64,000 bases of DNA, from positions 1 through 64,000 of the forward strand of contig JAJFFS010000015.1 of assembly GCA_021776515.1 (NCBI GenBank), given 5' to 3'. The notes beneath the pieces were generated by a model. The model ran no database searches and had not been told where the DNA came from. It worked only from the letters and a program-made list of their open reading frames with translations. Positions within the stretch are counted from its first letter, which is position 1. Each line of letters starts with the position of its first letter. This document shows positions 1 to 8,221 of the stretch, piece after piece. This stretch comes from Robiginitomaculum sp. (lineage in GTDB: Bacteria; Pseudomonadota; Alphaproteobacteria; Caulobacterales; Maricaulaceae). The position numbers were made by a program, and so were the translations under genes.

Positions 1-121
1 ATAGTCGCCTTTGGCGACGGGCGGGCTGCTCCACCCCGCGTTAAACCATTATAGAGCTGCAAAACAGCCCGGAGCATTTTGTATAGTCGCCTTTGGCGAC
101 GGGCGGGCTGCTCCACCCCGC
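1..121. repeat. Two direct copies of a 39-bp repeat at the window edge
   Basis: The same 39 bases occur at 1-39 and again at 83-121, giving a period of 82 bases. Each copy begins with a small perfect hairpin (gtcgcc, loop ttt, ggcgac). The 43 bases between the copies are not repeated further in. Since the first copy starts at base 1, more copies may lie upstream. No coding frame explains the repeat. The rest of the gap up to 258 holds nothing I can identify. Confidence 0.75.
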
Positions 122-258
122 ATCACTTGCCTAGCGTTCAATATTTATCGCCATCAAGTGAGCGGTGTTTGTAACCTCTTTTCACTCGATGTGAAGTGCC
201 AATGTGTTCTTTTCAGCACCTTTACACACTTAAAAGGTCAACCACGTCGAAACCCGGT

Positions 259-1548
259 TCAATCTCCATCCCCATGCCAATCTTTGGTAATTGTTCGAGA
301 GGCGAGATAATAAAATATTGCACTAATGACATACACCCACACAACGATAGAAAGCGAGGTTTGCAAGGCCTGCGCTTCGTTACTACCATCAGGCAGGGTA
401 AAATATGTGGATAACCCGCCTGCCAGAACTGGCCCTATACCCAAGCCAATAATGTTGACCACAAAGAGATTGATAGAAGAGGCAAAGGCCCTCATCCCCG
501 GCTCAACCAAATTTTGTATTGAAGCAAATAGTGGTCCAAACCATACACCAGCACTAATTGCCGGCAGGACCCAGATCGCCATCAACCACCAGGGGTTTTG
601 CATTTGCAAGGCAATAAAAAACATCGGTCCCATAATGATTGTTGATATGGCCGGGATAAGACAATACCAGCGCAAGTTATCCTTGCCCATATGATCGGCA
701 AGCCAGCCCCCAAGGAATGTACCAACCGCCGTCGGCACCAGACCAACCATACCAAACTTAAACCCTACCTCTGCATAACTCATATCAAAAGTGCGTAAAA
801 AGTGCGGCACCATCCAGGCATTTAGCGCATATCCACCCAATGATGTGAGCGATCCGGCAATACTGAACATCCAAAAAGTCCGGTTATTAGTAAGCGCCCG
901 AAATACCTCAAGAAATGGTACCGGGTCGGTTTTTTCAACTCGGTCAAACGCACCGCGTTTTGGCTCACGGATGATAAGTTTCGCCAGAATGGCAACAATC
1001 AATCCTGGCAAACCAACAATAAAAAAGGCCTGTCGCCAGCCAATATTCTCAACAACCCAGCCACCAGCAATCAAGCCAACCAGACCGCCAACGGGAATAC
1101 CAAGTGAATATATGGCAATGGCCCGCGCCCGCTCTGGCGCACGATAATAATCCGAGATCAGGGAATGCGATGGTGGTGTACACCCCGCTTCACCAAACCC
1201 CACTCCCAAACGAGCAGCAAACATATGCCAGAAATTCAAGGCAAGCCCGGATGCCGCAGTAAATGCGCTCCAGATCGCCAGAGAAAGACTAATAATATTG
1301 ACGCGATTAAAGCGATCCGCTGCCCAGGCAATTGGCAAACCTATGGCGGTATAAAAAACGGCAAATGCCAAACCATTCAAGATGCCCATTTGCAGGTCTG
1401 TAAGGCCCAGTTCCTGCTTTATGGGTTCTTGCAGAACGCTGAAAATGAGACGGTCGATAAAATTGAAGGTGTAAATAACGAACAACGACCCTAAGACGAT
1501 GTTGCGGTAAAAACCTGCACTTTTTGCGGATAAACCTGAAACGCTCAT
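259..1548 (-). CDS. Spinster-like MFS transporter
   Basis: This is a 429-residue inner-membrane transporter of the major facilitator superfamily. The N-terminus carries FNFIDR in the first helix, followed by LGLTDLQMG and then AWAADRFNR in the loop after helix 2, a pattern I associate with spinster-like carriers. About twelve hydrophobic segments are visible. The substrate cannot be read from the sequence. The open frame extends upstream to 1818, but the ATG at 1548 is preceded by AAGGGG at good spacing and opens directly onto the family N-terminus, so the upstream extension is rejected. The gene is divergent from the dehydrogenase gene starting at 1672 and shares a 123-bp intergenic region with it, so the two may be co-regulated. 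Confidence 0.88.
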   Translation of the reverse strand: MSVSGLSAKSAGFYRNIVLGSLFVIYTFNFIDRLIFSVLQEPIKQELGLTDLQMGILNGLAFAVFYTAIGLPIAWAADRFNRVNIISLSLAIWSAFTAASGLALNFWHMFAARLGVGFGEAGCTPPSHSLISDYYRAPERARAIAIYSLGIPVGGLVGLIAGGWVVENIGWRQAFFIVGLPGLIVAILAKLIIREPKRGAFDRVEKTDPVPFLEVFRALTNNRTFWMFSIAGSLTSLGGYALNAWMVPHFLRTFDMSYAEVGFKFGMVGLVPTAVGTFLGGWLADHMGKDNLRWYCLIPAISTIIMGPMFFIALQMQNPWWLMAIWVLPAISAGVWFGPLFASIQNLVEPGMRAFASSINLFVVNIIGLGIGPVLAGGLSTYFTLPDGSNEAQALQTSLSIVVWVYVISAIFYYLASRTITKDWHGDGD

Positions 1549-1671
1549 AAAAACCCCTTGTCTGTGTGGCTCCCTTATTCCCGTAAAAATGTGCAAGGCA
1601 AAGTTAAATCTGCATACGCGCTGCGCATTTCTGTTTATGGTGCACGTCAAGAAAACACAGGCGGCTTTTTT

Positions 1672-2421
1672 ATGCTCTTGAAAAACCAGACCATACTCAT
1701 CACCGGTGCATCCCGTGGCCTGGGCGCGGCCATAGCCAAAGAGTGCGTCCAAAAGGGTGCCAATATCATTGTGCACTATGGTGCCAATGAAACTGCGGCC
1801 CGTCGCGTGCAGAAACACCTTGGAACGCAGGTTCTGGGTTGCATAGGCGAGGATTTACGCAAACCCGGTGCCGGACAGCGTCTTTGGGATGCCGCCACAC
1901 AATTGGCTGGCCCCATAACGGCGCTCGTCAATAATGCCGGCATTGATCCGGCCAGCCCGCTAACTGGCCGCATTGAGGATTGGCGACAATCCTGGGCTGA
2001 TAATCTGGCGGTTAATTTAGTCGCCCCGGCAGAGTTATGCCGCTGTGCCGCAGGTGCATTTCGCCAAATGGGCGGGGGAACCATAGTTAACATTGCTTCA
2101 CGCGCAGGGGAGCGCGGCGATGACATCAACCATGATGCCTATGCGGCGGCCAAAGGTGGCTTATTGGCGCAAACCCGCACACTGGCCCGTGCCTTAGCCG
2201 CCGAAAACATTCTTTGTTACGCCATAGCGCCCGGATGGATTGATACGGACATGGCCCCCAAGGGCGGTGATAAGCTAGCCCTGGCCTTATCAGAAATTCC
2301 GCTTGGCCGCATGGCTGCACCTGATGAGATTGCTGCGCTTACCAGCTTTCTTCTCTCCGGCACCTGCCCTTCTGCCACCGGGGCTACATTTGATGTAAAC
2401 GGTGCTTCATACGTTCGTTAG
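1672..2421 (+). CDS. SDR family oxidoreductase (FabG-like)
   Basis: This is a 249-residue classical short-chain dehydrogenase/reductase. The nucleotide-binding motif TGASRGLG is at residues 11-18, NNAG at 87-90, and the catalytic Ser143, Tyr157 and Lys161 sit in the usual spacing. It should be a cytosolic NAD(P)-dependent oxidoreductase resembling 3-oxoacyl-ACP reductases. It lies outside any fatty-acid cluster, so the substrate is open. The ATG at 1672 gives the normal family N-terminus; an in-frame extension to 1558 crosses the promoter region and looks non-coding. Divergence from an MFS transporter suggests that a transported compound might be its substrate, which is inference only. Confidence 0.85.
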   Translation: MLLKNQTILITGASRGLGAAIAKECVQKGANIIVHYGANETAARRVQKHLGTQVLGCIGEDLRKPGAGQRLWDAATQLAGPITALVNNAGIDPASPLTGRIEDWRQSWADNLAVNLVAPAELCRCAAGAFRQMGGGTIVNIASRAGERGDDINHDAYAAAKGGLLAQTRTLARALAAENILCYAIAPGWIDTDMAPKGGDKLALALSEIPLGRMAAPDEIAALTSFLLSGTCPSATGATFDVNGASYVR

Positions 2422-2481
2422 ATATATTTTTCACCCTAAATTTTTATAATTATAGCGGTTCTTCTGACGGGGGGGACAGGT

Positions 2482-2663
2482 TCAGTTTATCCCCGTTTTG
2501 CGAGGGTCATTCAGGGGCTCTATGGGTAAAATGAGGGTCAATTCAGGGGCTCTGCGGGTGATTTAAGGGGTCGTTATGGGGCTATAAGAGTGTGGCAAGG
2601 GACAGCCACTGCCCCTTGATGTGACCCTCAACTGACCCATACGGCAAAATGGGGATAAACTGA
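2482..2663. repeat. Non-coding element bounded by 20-bp inverted repeats
   Basis: The left arm tcagtttatccccgttttgc (2482-2501) is matched at 19 of 20 positions by the reverse complement of 2644-2663. Inside there are two similar direct segments, each containing gagggtca followed by caggggctct, and a hairpin at 2596-2618 (caagggacag/ctgccccttg, loop cca). Part of the left half also resembles the reverse complement of the right half (atgggt...gagggtca against tgaccctc...acccat). There is no open frame. The layout recalls a miniature inverted-repeat element or a large structured transcript. No target-site duplication is evident. Confidence 0.6.
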
Positions 2664-2713
2664 GGTATATCCCTTTTTTAATTCTCCTTCGTCGCCCTTC
2701 GGCTTGAACGGAA

Positions 2714-2778
2714 GGTCAGCCGTCAAATGGCTGGTTTTGTGGTGTGCACAATGGATTGTGCGGTCTAGCCGGAGACCG
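2714..2778 (+). other. Run of three adjacent hairpins, possible structured RNA
   Basis: Three stems follow each other with almost no gaps: cagcc/ggctg at 2717-2733, extendable by G-U pairs; gcacaa, loop tgga, ttgtgc at 2746-2761; and cggtct, loop agccgg, agaccg at 2761-2778. The region lies between the inverted-repeat element and the gene at 2949, inside a 527-bp stretch (2422-2948) with no gene. It could be a small RNA or a 5' leader. The strand is assumed from the downstream gene. Confidence 0.35.
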
Positions 2779-2948
2779 ACGAGAATGTTGAGAACGTTGT
2801 GTTTTCATAAAGCACCCCAAACTTATCCAACCTAAGGCACCGATCGTGTTATTCTTGTCATTCTTGTCTGCAATGCGCTATGAACATCCGGTGTGCGATA
2901 ACGTGCCAAACTGACTGTTTGTAACAATAAATTGAAAGAAACCACTTC

Positions 2949-3629
2949 ATGCTTCTTCGTCGCATCACCGAACACGTCAAAGCCCAGAACTGGTTTGCCG
3001 TTGGCATTGATTTTCTCATTGTCGTGGTGGGCGTATACATCGGCGTGTGGATTGGTAATTATCAGGAACGAAAAACGCTGCAGGCCAAACAGGCCCAGGT
3101 TGTCGAGACCCTGCGCCTGGACATGCAACATATAAACAGTATGGATACCGCTTTTACAAAATTGATCGGTCAAGGCCTTAATGCGTGGGAGAAGGAAAGA
3201 GCCAAGGGAAAAATGCTTCCGCCATTTTATTATCGAGTTCCGGGCTCTGATATGCCTCCGCAAAATACCTGGAAGTCTCTTCCACAAGATCAGCTGACGG
3301 ATTTGTTCGCACCTGATCTGCTTTTTGACCTCGGATTTTATTATTCTGAACTTGACGGCGTTGCCAGAAAGTATCTTCGGTATGTTATTTTTGTTGAAGA
3401 TGAACTCCTGCCAGGCATGGAAGAAGAGCCAGGCTATTTTTATCGTCAGGACGGGCAACAGCTCAAGCCAAAATTTAAAACCAATATGGACCGGCTGCGC
3501 GATTGGCTTGATGAAAACGAGCGTTTGCGCAAATGGTCTGCCTGTTTGGTTGTTCGATTGGAAACCCCGATGAAATCGGGAAATTCCTGCATTCCCAACC
3601 TCACTGTGCCGGTCGTCGAAGCACACTAA
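2949..3629 (+). CDS. Single-pass membrane protein, DUF6090-like
   Basis: This 226-residue protein has a short basic N-terminus, one hydrophobic segment at about residues 20-37 (DFLIVVVGVYIGVWIG) and a mostly soluble remainder rich in charged helices. The opening MLLRRITEHVKAQNW followed by that membrane segment resembles proteins of unknown function, often annotated DUF6090, that I associate with marine alphaproteobacteria. No catalytic motif is visible. The last 30 or so residues (from about LETPMKSG) look unlike the rest, so the 3' end may have been altered by a frameshift. It stands alone, with a long non-coding region upstream. Confidence 0.65.
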   Translation: MLLRRITEHVKAQNWFAVGIDFLIVVVGVYIGVWIGNYQERKTLQAKQAQVVETLRLDMQHINSMDTAFTKLIGQGLNAWEKERAKGKMLPPFYYRVPGSDMPPQNTWKSLPQDQLTDLFAPDLLFDLGFYYSELDGVARKYLRYVIFVEDELLPGMEEEPGYFYRQDGQQLKPKFKTNMDRLRDWLDENERLRKWSACLVVRLETPMKSGNSCIPNLTVPVVEAH

Positions 3630-3709
3630 TGCATCCACAAACCCAAAAGAAACCCATGACCCTTGGTTACTAAACGGGGGTAAGGTGATGGCTATCCCTT
3701 CAATCGTCA

Positions 3710-3796
3710 CCCCGGTGTAGACCGGGGCCTATTGTGATGCCTCAATCCTACCTGACCTGCACAATGGGTCCCGGATAAAACTTCGTTTTTCCGGGA
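3710..3796. repeat. REP-like intergenic hairpin pair
   Basis: The first hairpin is ccccggt, loop gtag, accgggg (3710-3727). The second has outer stem tcccgga/tccggga and inner stem aaaac/gtttt (3769-3796). The layout, two facing hairpins ending in gggatgac, is that of REP-type repeats. A related two-hairpin unit is at 39790-39882. It sits between the gene ending at 3629 and the convergent thioesterase gene and could help end transcription. Confidence 0.6.
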
Positions 3797-3824
3797 TGAC
3801 ACGATTTGTGTGTTGCCTGCGTCG

Positions 3825-4259
3825 TTAAACCTTGATCCGCTTCAAAACGCCAGAGAACAGCAAAATTATTTTTTCGCCGCTATACAGCTTGCCGCGCACA
3901 AACATCAGCCCGGATTTGGTTTTACGGACCAGTTCGCCATCGGCCTCGATCCATTCACCAGGCCAGGCGGCGGCGACAAATTCATTATTCATGGTCACGG
4001 TAACCCCGTGATCGCCCTCAAAGGCATGTCTGGAGATGGCAAACATCGCGCTATCGGCAAACGTCATCAACATACCACCGTGCACCGCACCGCCGCCATT
4101 GCAATGTTTCTTTTGGGCATAGAGTTTTAATACCCCCTGCCCCGGCTCCTGATTGCTGTCACTGCGCACAAATACCGGCCCATTGGTATGCTCGAACCGG
4201 TCCTCGGCTGACCAGAACTCATACCCTGCCGGTGGTTTATTCCCGTTTTCATCTGTCAT
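3825..4259 (-). CDS. PaaI-family hotdog thioesterase
   Basis: This is a 144-residue single hotdog-fold domain. The family signature HGGMLMTFADSA is near residues 60-71, and a conserved strand region NNEFVAAAWPGEWIEADG follows. Such proteins hydrolyse acyl-CoA thioesters in the cytosol. No neighbouring phenylacetate or other catabolic genes narrow the substrate. It is 46 bp downstream of the DUF3179 gene on the same strand and could share its transcript. Confidence 0.8.
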   Translation of the reverse strand: MTDENGNKPPAGYEFWSAEDRFEHTNGPVFVRSDSNQEPGQGVLKLYAQKKHCNGGGAVHGGMLMTFADSAMFAISRHAFEGDHGVTVTMNNEFVAAAWPGEWIEADGELVRKTKSGLMFVRGKLYSGEKIILLFSGVLKRIKV

Positions 4260-4305
4260 GCACAGGACATAAATCGCCAGTTGGTGCTGTGCAACAAAAA
4301 ATGAT

Positions 4306-5286
4306 TTACGGTTTCAGCTTCCACTTGCCGTCGGGCTTAAAAGCGTGAAACACAAAGGCGAAGGTCACATCATAAGGCACCTCGGCCCATGTACCATCGG
4401 CACCTTTTTTACTCACCGAAACACCCGGCACCGCACGCGAATCGGCAATACGGCCTTTATCCAGCGCCGAGGCGTGATCGCCCTCATAGGTCAGCCGCAC
4501 ATCACCATCGGTGAAAATTTCCTGTTTGCGGATCATGGTTAGTGCATAGGCGGTATCATCCACCACTACCACACGAGACATGGGCGGCACCCGCCGGGGC
4601 AAATCGCCTTTGTAAAGAAACGGTTGGGCAGCACTGTCATAGCCCGCATAAGGGTTGCGCCCATAGGGCCGTGCGTTCGGATCATTGGGGATCAGCACCT
4701 CGCCTTTGGGGAAGCGCTTTTTGAAATTATCAAAAGATTCCAGTCGTGATGGCAGGCGTTTCAGTTTGACATCATTATGCTGTCCAGCAATGCCCTTGCC
4801 AGAGAATTGCTGCCACCAGGTTTCACTTTGACGGTCATACATCACCAGATCAGAATTGCGCAAAAGCCCGGATGTGCCAAAGGTGGGCGCACCACTGGCA
4901 CCTTCAAAACGACGATCATAAACGATGGCTGCATTACAAAGCGGGCAATACGTCACAATAACCGGCACGCCACCGATTTCATCATTGACGATCTCGTGCC
5001 AGGTTAGAACCCGTAAAGGATAGGCCCGTGCCACGCCGCCTACTTCCAGCCCGATCACCGGCTCATTACCCGGCAGGTCAGATTTTTTGATGGGGATAAA
5101 CTGTGGCTGATCGATGGAAGGGATCCCGTCTCGGGGTGGCCCGCCACTCATAATTGATGAATACTTGATGCTGGTTTTTGAAAAATCTGTATTGGGCCAT
5201 GCCTTTTTCAGCTTGCCCGATGGTTCGGCGAGTACCGGTGAAACCAGAAATCCCATCAGGGAAAGAATTAAAATTAAAAACCGCAT
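4306..5286 (-). CDS. Secreted DUF3179 domain protein
   Basis: This is a 326-residue protein with a clean signal peptide ending around VLAEP (cleavage near residue 20). It carries the DUF3179 hallmarks: TYCPLCNAAIVYDR with two cysteines, then GTSGLLRNSDLVMYDR and WWQQFSG. The family is periplasmic or exported and has no established biochemical role; the paired cysteines suggest metal or redox binding, which is inference. It is divergent from the small membrane-protein gene at 5425. Confidence 0.85.
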   Translation of the reverse strand: MRFLILILSLMGFLVSPVLAEPSGKLKKAWPNTDFSKTSIKYSSIMSGGPPRDGIPSIDQPQFIPIKKSDLPGNEPVIGLEVGGVARAYPLRVLTWHEIVNDEIGGVPVIVTYCPLCNAAIVYDRRFEGASGAPTFGTSGLLRNSDLVMYDRQSETWWQQFSGKGIAGQHNDVKLKRLPSRLESFDNFKKRFPKGEVLIPNDPNARPYGRNPYAGYDSAAQPFLYKGDLPRRVPPMSRVVVVDDTAYALTMIRKQEIFTDGDVRLTYEGDHASALDKGRIADSRAVPGVSVSKKGADGTWAEVPYDVTFAFVFHAFKPDGKWKLKP

Positions 5287-5424
5287 GTTGGCCTCTTTAT
5301 GCTATTGTGACTTATTGGTGCTGATCCTAGGGCAAAGCATAAACACAGGCCATTCACCTTTACGCGAGCGACCTGTGCCCCTATATTGTAAATGCTGAGG
5401 GGCAATAGAAACTGGAGACCTGCG

Positions 5425-5604
5425 ATGGAGTTCGCACTTATTCCCCTATTGCTCTACTTCCTGCCATGGCTGATTGCGTTAATACGCGGCCATCATAATG
5501 CTGGCGCTATTTTTGTGTTGAATTTTCTGCTGGGCTGGACGTTTATTGGCTGGCTATTTGCCTTCATCTGGTCGTTCACCTATGTGCGCCGGTATTATGC
5601 CTAA
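5425..5604 (+). CDS. Small membrane protein, superinfection-immunity family
   Basis: This 59-residue protein consists of two hydrophobic helices (about 3-20 and 28-50) with a short charged turn between them (IRGHHN), and ends in RRYYA. The pattern NAGAIFVLNFLLGWTFIGW matches the Imm_superinfect family (first named from phage T4 Imm), which is widespread in bacterial chromosomes where it has no proven phage role. The ATG at 5425 is preceded by GGAG at seven bases. Its stop overlaps the start of the next gene by 8 bases, so the two are probably translationally coupled. Confidence 0.72.
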   Translation: MEFALIPLLLYFLPWLIALIRGHHNAGAIFVLNFLLGWTFIGWLFAFIWSFTYVRRYYA

Positions 5605-5986
5605 GCGCACCTGGATTCTGGTTATGTGGCTGCTGGCCACACCTGTGCTGGCACAGGAACCCGTTCAGCGACCACCAAATACGGCGCAAAACCGCACATT
5701 GCTCGCTGATACTTTGGGGGCCATTCATTATCTGACAACGGTATGCGTTGGACGCAAGGATCAGAGTTGGCGCAGCCGTATGGGTGAAATGTTGCAATTG
5801 GAAGCTTTATCAACCTATGAGCGCGATGACTTGATTTCTGCGTTTAATCATGGCTATCGTCAGCAACAAAGATATTACCCCGTCTGTACGCCGCAAACGG
5901 TCAGTCAAATTGCTGCACAAAAACGGCTAAAAGCAGAACAAGGGCAAATTTTATCTACCGCGTTAGCAGATCCTTATCTTCATTGA
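5597..5986 (+). CDS. TIGR02301 family secreted protein
   Basis: This is a 129-residue protein with a signal peptide (hydrophobic core ILVMWLLATPVLA, cleavage about residue 18). The mature part has the TIGR02301 pattern: LGAIHYL, a cysteine, WRSRM, then AFNHGYR and a second cysteine in YPVCTPQTV. The two cysteines may form a disulfide in the periplasm. The family is known mainly from alphaproteobacteria and has no assigned function. It overlaps the upstream small membrane-protein gene by 8 bases. An upstream in-frame ATG at 5546 lies inside that gene and would spoil the signal peptide. Confidence 0.8.
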   Translation: MPKRTWILVMWLLATPVLAQEPVQRPPNTAQNRTLLADTLGAIHYLTTVCVGRKDQSWRSRMGEMLQLEALSTYERDDLISAFNHGYRQQQRYYPVCTPQTVSQIAAQKRLKAEQGQILSTALADPYLH

Positions 5987-6058
5987 GTTACACCTGAGAT
6001 AGTCAAGAGGCAGACTAACTGCCCGGACTTGTGGATGGATGAACTTAAGGGGTGGGCA

Positions 6059-6319
6059 ATGCGCGCCAAGTGCGAAGCTGTGGAAACTTTACCAAAGAGC
6101 GAACAAAAAGACCGGGCGCTGGATTTAATTCTGGATGCCTGGGATATAGCGCTGACACGCGGATGCGCGCCCGAGCAAATTGCAACATCGGCTATATTTG
6201 CAGCGTTTGCCGATCTTATTGATGTTTACGGCGAAGATGTGGTGGCAGAAATGGCACATCGCCTGCCTGCCCGCGTGCGCCGGGGTGAATTTTCCATGCG
6301 TGCAGGCATGGTCAACTAA
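6059..6319 (+). CDS. Small unknown helical protein
   Basis: The product is 86 residues, predominantly helical, with no signal peptide or membrane segment. I do not recognise the family. The start at 6059 is chosen because AAGGGG ends six bases before it; in-frame upstream codons (ATG 6035, TTG 6029) have no ribosome-binding site. Recognisable stretches are SEQKDRALDLILDAWDIA and a basic C-terminus (ARVRRGEFSMR). It is followed directly by a terminator hairpin. Confidence 0.6.
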   Translation: MRAKCEAVETLPKSEQKDRALDLILDAWDIALTRGCAPEQIATSAIFAAFADLIDVYGEDVVAEMAHRLPARVRRGEFSMRAGMVN

Positions 6320-6322
6320 AAA

Positions 6323-6346
6323 GGCCAGGTGATTACGCACCCGGCC
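6323..6346. terminator. Bidirectional hairpin terminator
   Basis: The stem is ggcc-a-ggtg, loop attacg, cacc-c-ggcc, with one mismatch, flanked by aaaaa on the left and a T-rich run on the right. It sits four bases after the stop at 6319 and before the convergent gene ending at 6387, so it can serve both strands. Confidence 0.75.
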
Positions 6347-6386
6347 CCTTTTACTTAGCTATGGCTAGTCTTCAAAAAAAATAGTG

Positions 6387-6752
6387 TCAGCCTTCGCCTT
6401 CACCACCAGTATTATTGATGCTGACATTGCATTTGGTTTCAATGTCTCCGATCAAGGATTGAAATGTCTCGCTCATGGCCTGTATCTGCTCCAGTGTCGC
6501 GCCCAGTTCAGTTATTTTAGCGCTCTGCTCTTCGCTTCCCTCTTCCGTCGTAGCTATCCCGTGAAGCAAGGTATAGGCCTCTGGCTCCATGTTTGATTTT
6601 ACCAGTGAAACTGTGCAGCCACAGCCTTCTGTGGTGTTTTCACTGTCACCCATGCATAATCCATGAAGATCGTCTTCCATGGAACCGGCAAGTGCGCTGC
6701 CTGAAATTGCCAAAGCAGCAACAAGCGATGTAGTTGTTATAAGGTGTTTCAT
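6387..6752 (-). CDS. Small secreted cysteine-containing protein
   Basis: The product is 121 residues with a typical signal peptide (LITTTSLVAALAISGSALA, cleavage about residue 22). The mature part holds four cysteines (CMGD, CGC and one near the C-terminus) and a long acidic helix rich in Glu and Gln, and ends in GGEGEG. Two disulfides in the periplasm are plausible. No family was recognised. Codon use looks like its neighbours. It is a single-gene unit downstream of the dihydroorotase-like gene's terminus. Confidence 0.65.
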   Translation of the reverse strand: MKHLITTTSLVAALAISGSALAGSMEDDLHGLCMGDSENTTEGCGCTVSLVKSNMEPEAYTLLHGIATTEEGSEEQSAKITELGATLEQIQAMSETFQSLIGDIETKCNVSINNTGGEGEG

Positions 6753-6841
6753 TGTATTCTCCTGTCAGGTTTATCCTGCCCCCCAAAGGTTGCATAACGC
6801 ATCTTTGCCATATCGGCAAACGATGAGTTTAAAATAAAATT

Positions 6842-8170
6842 CTATAGAACCTCTTCAAAGCGTATGGGCTTTCCAAGGCCGGAATTGACCAGCGCCCCAT
6901 CCCGCATAACGGCCCGGCCCCGCACTATTGTGGCCATGGGCCAGCCGGTTACAGTTTTACCATGAAATGGCGTCCATCCACTTTTACTGGCACTATCGGC
7001 ATCGGTTATTTCGCGCCGCGCTTTCATATCTACCAGGGTAAAGTCAGCATCATAACCAACGGCCAGTCTGCCTTTCCCGGCCAGGCCAAAAATCCGCTTT
7101 GGTCCGGCGCTGGTCAGGTCCACAAACCGTTCAAGGCTAAGGCGGCCCTTGTTCACATGATCCAGCATAATCGGCACCAGATATTGCACCCCCGGCATAC
7201 CCGATGGTGATGCGGGGTACGGCTTTGCCTTCTCTTCCAGCGTATGGGGTGCGTGGTCTGAACCGATCACATCAACAATGCCGGTTTGCAGTGCCGTCCA
7301 TATCCCCGTGCGGTGCGCGTTGGTGCGAATCGGCGGGTTCATTTGCGCGCGCCCTTGCATGGTTTCATAACAGCCCGGTGCCGTTAACGTCAGGTGTTGG
7401 GGCGTCACCTCAACCGTGGCTATGTCCTTATGGGCTTGCAGAAAAATCATCTCTTCGGCGGTTGAAACATGCAGCACATGCACGCGCTTGCCCGCCGCCC
7501 GCGCCAGCCGGATAAGTCGCTGAGTGGCCAGCAATGCCGCCTTGGCATCGCGCACTTCGGAGTGAGAGGTCCAATCCCCCTCTCGCGCCAGATTTTTACG
7601 GGCATTCAGACGGTCTTCGTCTTCGCAATGAAAGGCGGCACGGCGCGAAATAGCTGCCAGAACACGGGCCACCCCTTCATCATCGGCGACCAGTAATGAG
7701 CCGGTTGACGCCCCCATAAACACCTTGACCCCGGCGCACCCCGGCACCCGTTCCAGATCGGGCAGGACATCCGCATTATCGTTGGTTGCGCCTGCGTAAA
7801 ACGCATGGTCGCAATGCATCCGGCCCTTGGCCAAAGCCAGTTTATTCTGCAACGCCTCAACAGTAGATGTGGTGGGGCTGGTATTGGGCATTTCAAAAAC
7901 GCCAACAACACCGCCCATGACAGCAGCCAGCGAACCGGTTTGCAGGTCTTCCTTATGCGTCGGCCCGGGTTCACGAAAATGCACCTGCGTGTCGATAACG
8001 CCGGGCAAAACATGCAAGCCTTTGGCGTCTATACGTTCACCCGCATCGGCACGGGCCAGATCGCCAATGGCAACGATCTTGCCATCACGCACGCCCACAT
8101 CCGCCGGACCAGTACCATCCTGATTAACCAGGGTGCCGCCCGTGATAAGCAGATCAAAAGTTTCAGTCAT
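6842..8170 (-). CDS. Dihydroorotase-like amidohydrolase
   Basis: This 442-residue cytosolic metal-dependent amidohydrolase is of the PyrC/dihydroorotase type. Dihydroorotase closes carbamoyl-aspartate to dihydroorotate in pyrimidine synthesis. Visible features are VHFREPG near residues 63-69, KVFMG, HVLHVSTAEE, a conserved NPPIR and GSDHAPHTLEEK, ending in a beta-sandwich return (GYDADFTLVD). The first metal-binding His of the usual HxH pair is Gln62 here, with His64 kept. No pyrB neighbour is present, so a non-canonical role is possible. The open frame extends to 8296, but ATG 8170 gives the family start MTETFDLLITGG. Confidence 0.82.
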   Translation of the reverse strand: MTETFDLLITGGTLVNQDGTGPADVGVRDGKIVAIGDLARADAGERIDAKGLHVLPGVIDTQVHFREPGPTHKEDLQTGSLAAVMGGVVGVFEMPNTSPTTSTVEALQNKLALAKGRMHCDHAFYAGATNDNADVLPDLERVPGCAGVKVFMGASTGSLLVADDEGVARVLAAISRRAAFHCEDEDRLNARKNLAREGDWTSHSEVRDAKAALLATQRLIRLARAAGKRVHVLHVSTAEEMIFLQAHKDIATVEVTPQHLTLTAPGCYETMQGRAQMNPPIRTNAHRTGIWTALQTGIVDVIGSDHAPHTLEEKAKPYPASPSGMPGVQYLVPIMLDHVNKGRLSLERFVDLTSAGPKRIFGLAGKGRLAVGYDADFTLVDMKARREITDADSASKSGWTPFHGKTVTGWPMATIVRGRAVMRDGALVNSGLGKPIRFEEVL

Positions 8171-8221
8171 TTTTTTACGACTCGCCTTGCGAAAATGAAG
8201 TGATGAGCGAATATACCCCTT

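Noticed and set aside
1-121. CRISPR array
   Set aside because: Only two copies, spacer of 43 bases with repeat of 39, no cas genes and a GC-rich internal hairpin of REP type.
2761-2830. Ribosomal protein L10 leader
   Set aside because: The stem and purine-rich tail look similar, but no ribosomal protein gene follows.
2832-3710. 292-codon open frame on the minus strand
   Set aside because: It is antisense to the DUF6090-like gene, runs into the repeat at 3710 and shows no family motif.
5425-5604. Anti-phage immunity gene as a defence system
   Set aside because: The family name comes from phage T4 Imm, but chromosomal members are widespread and nothing around it suggests defence.
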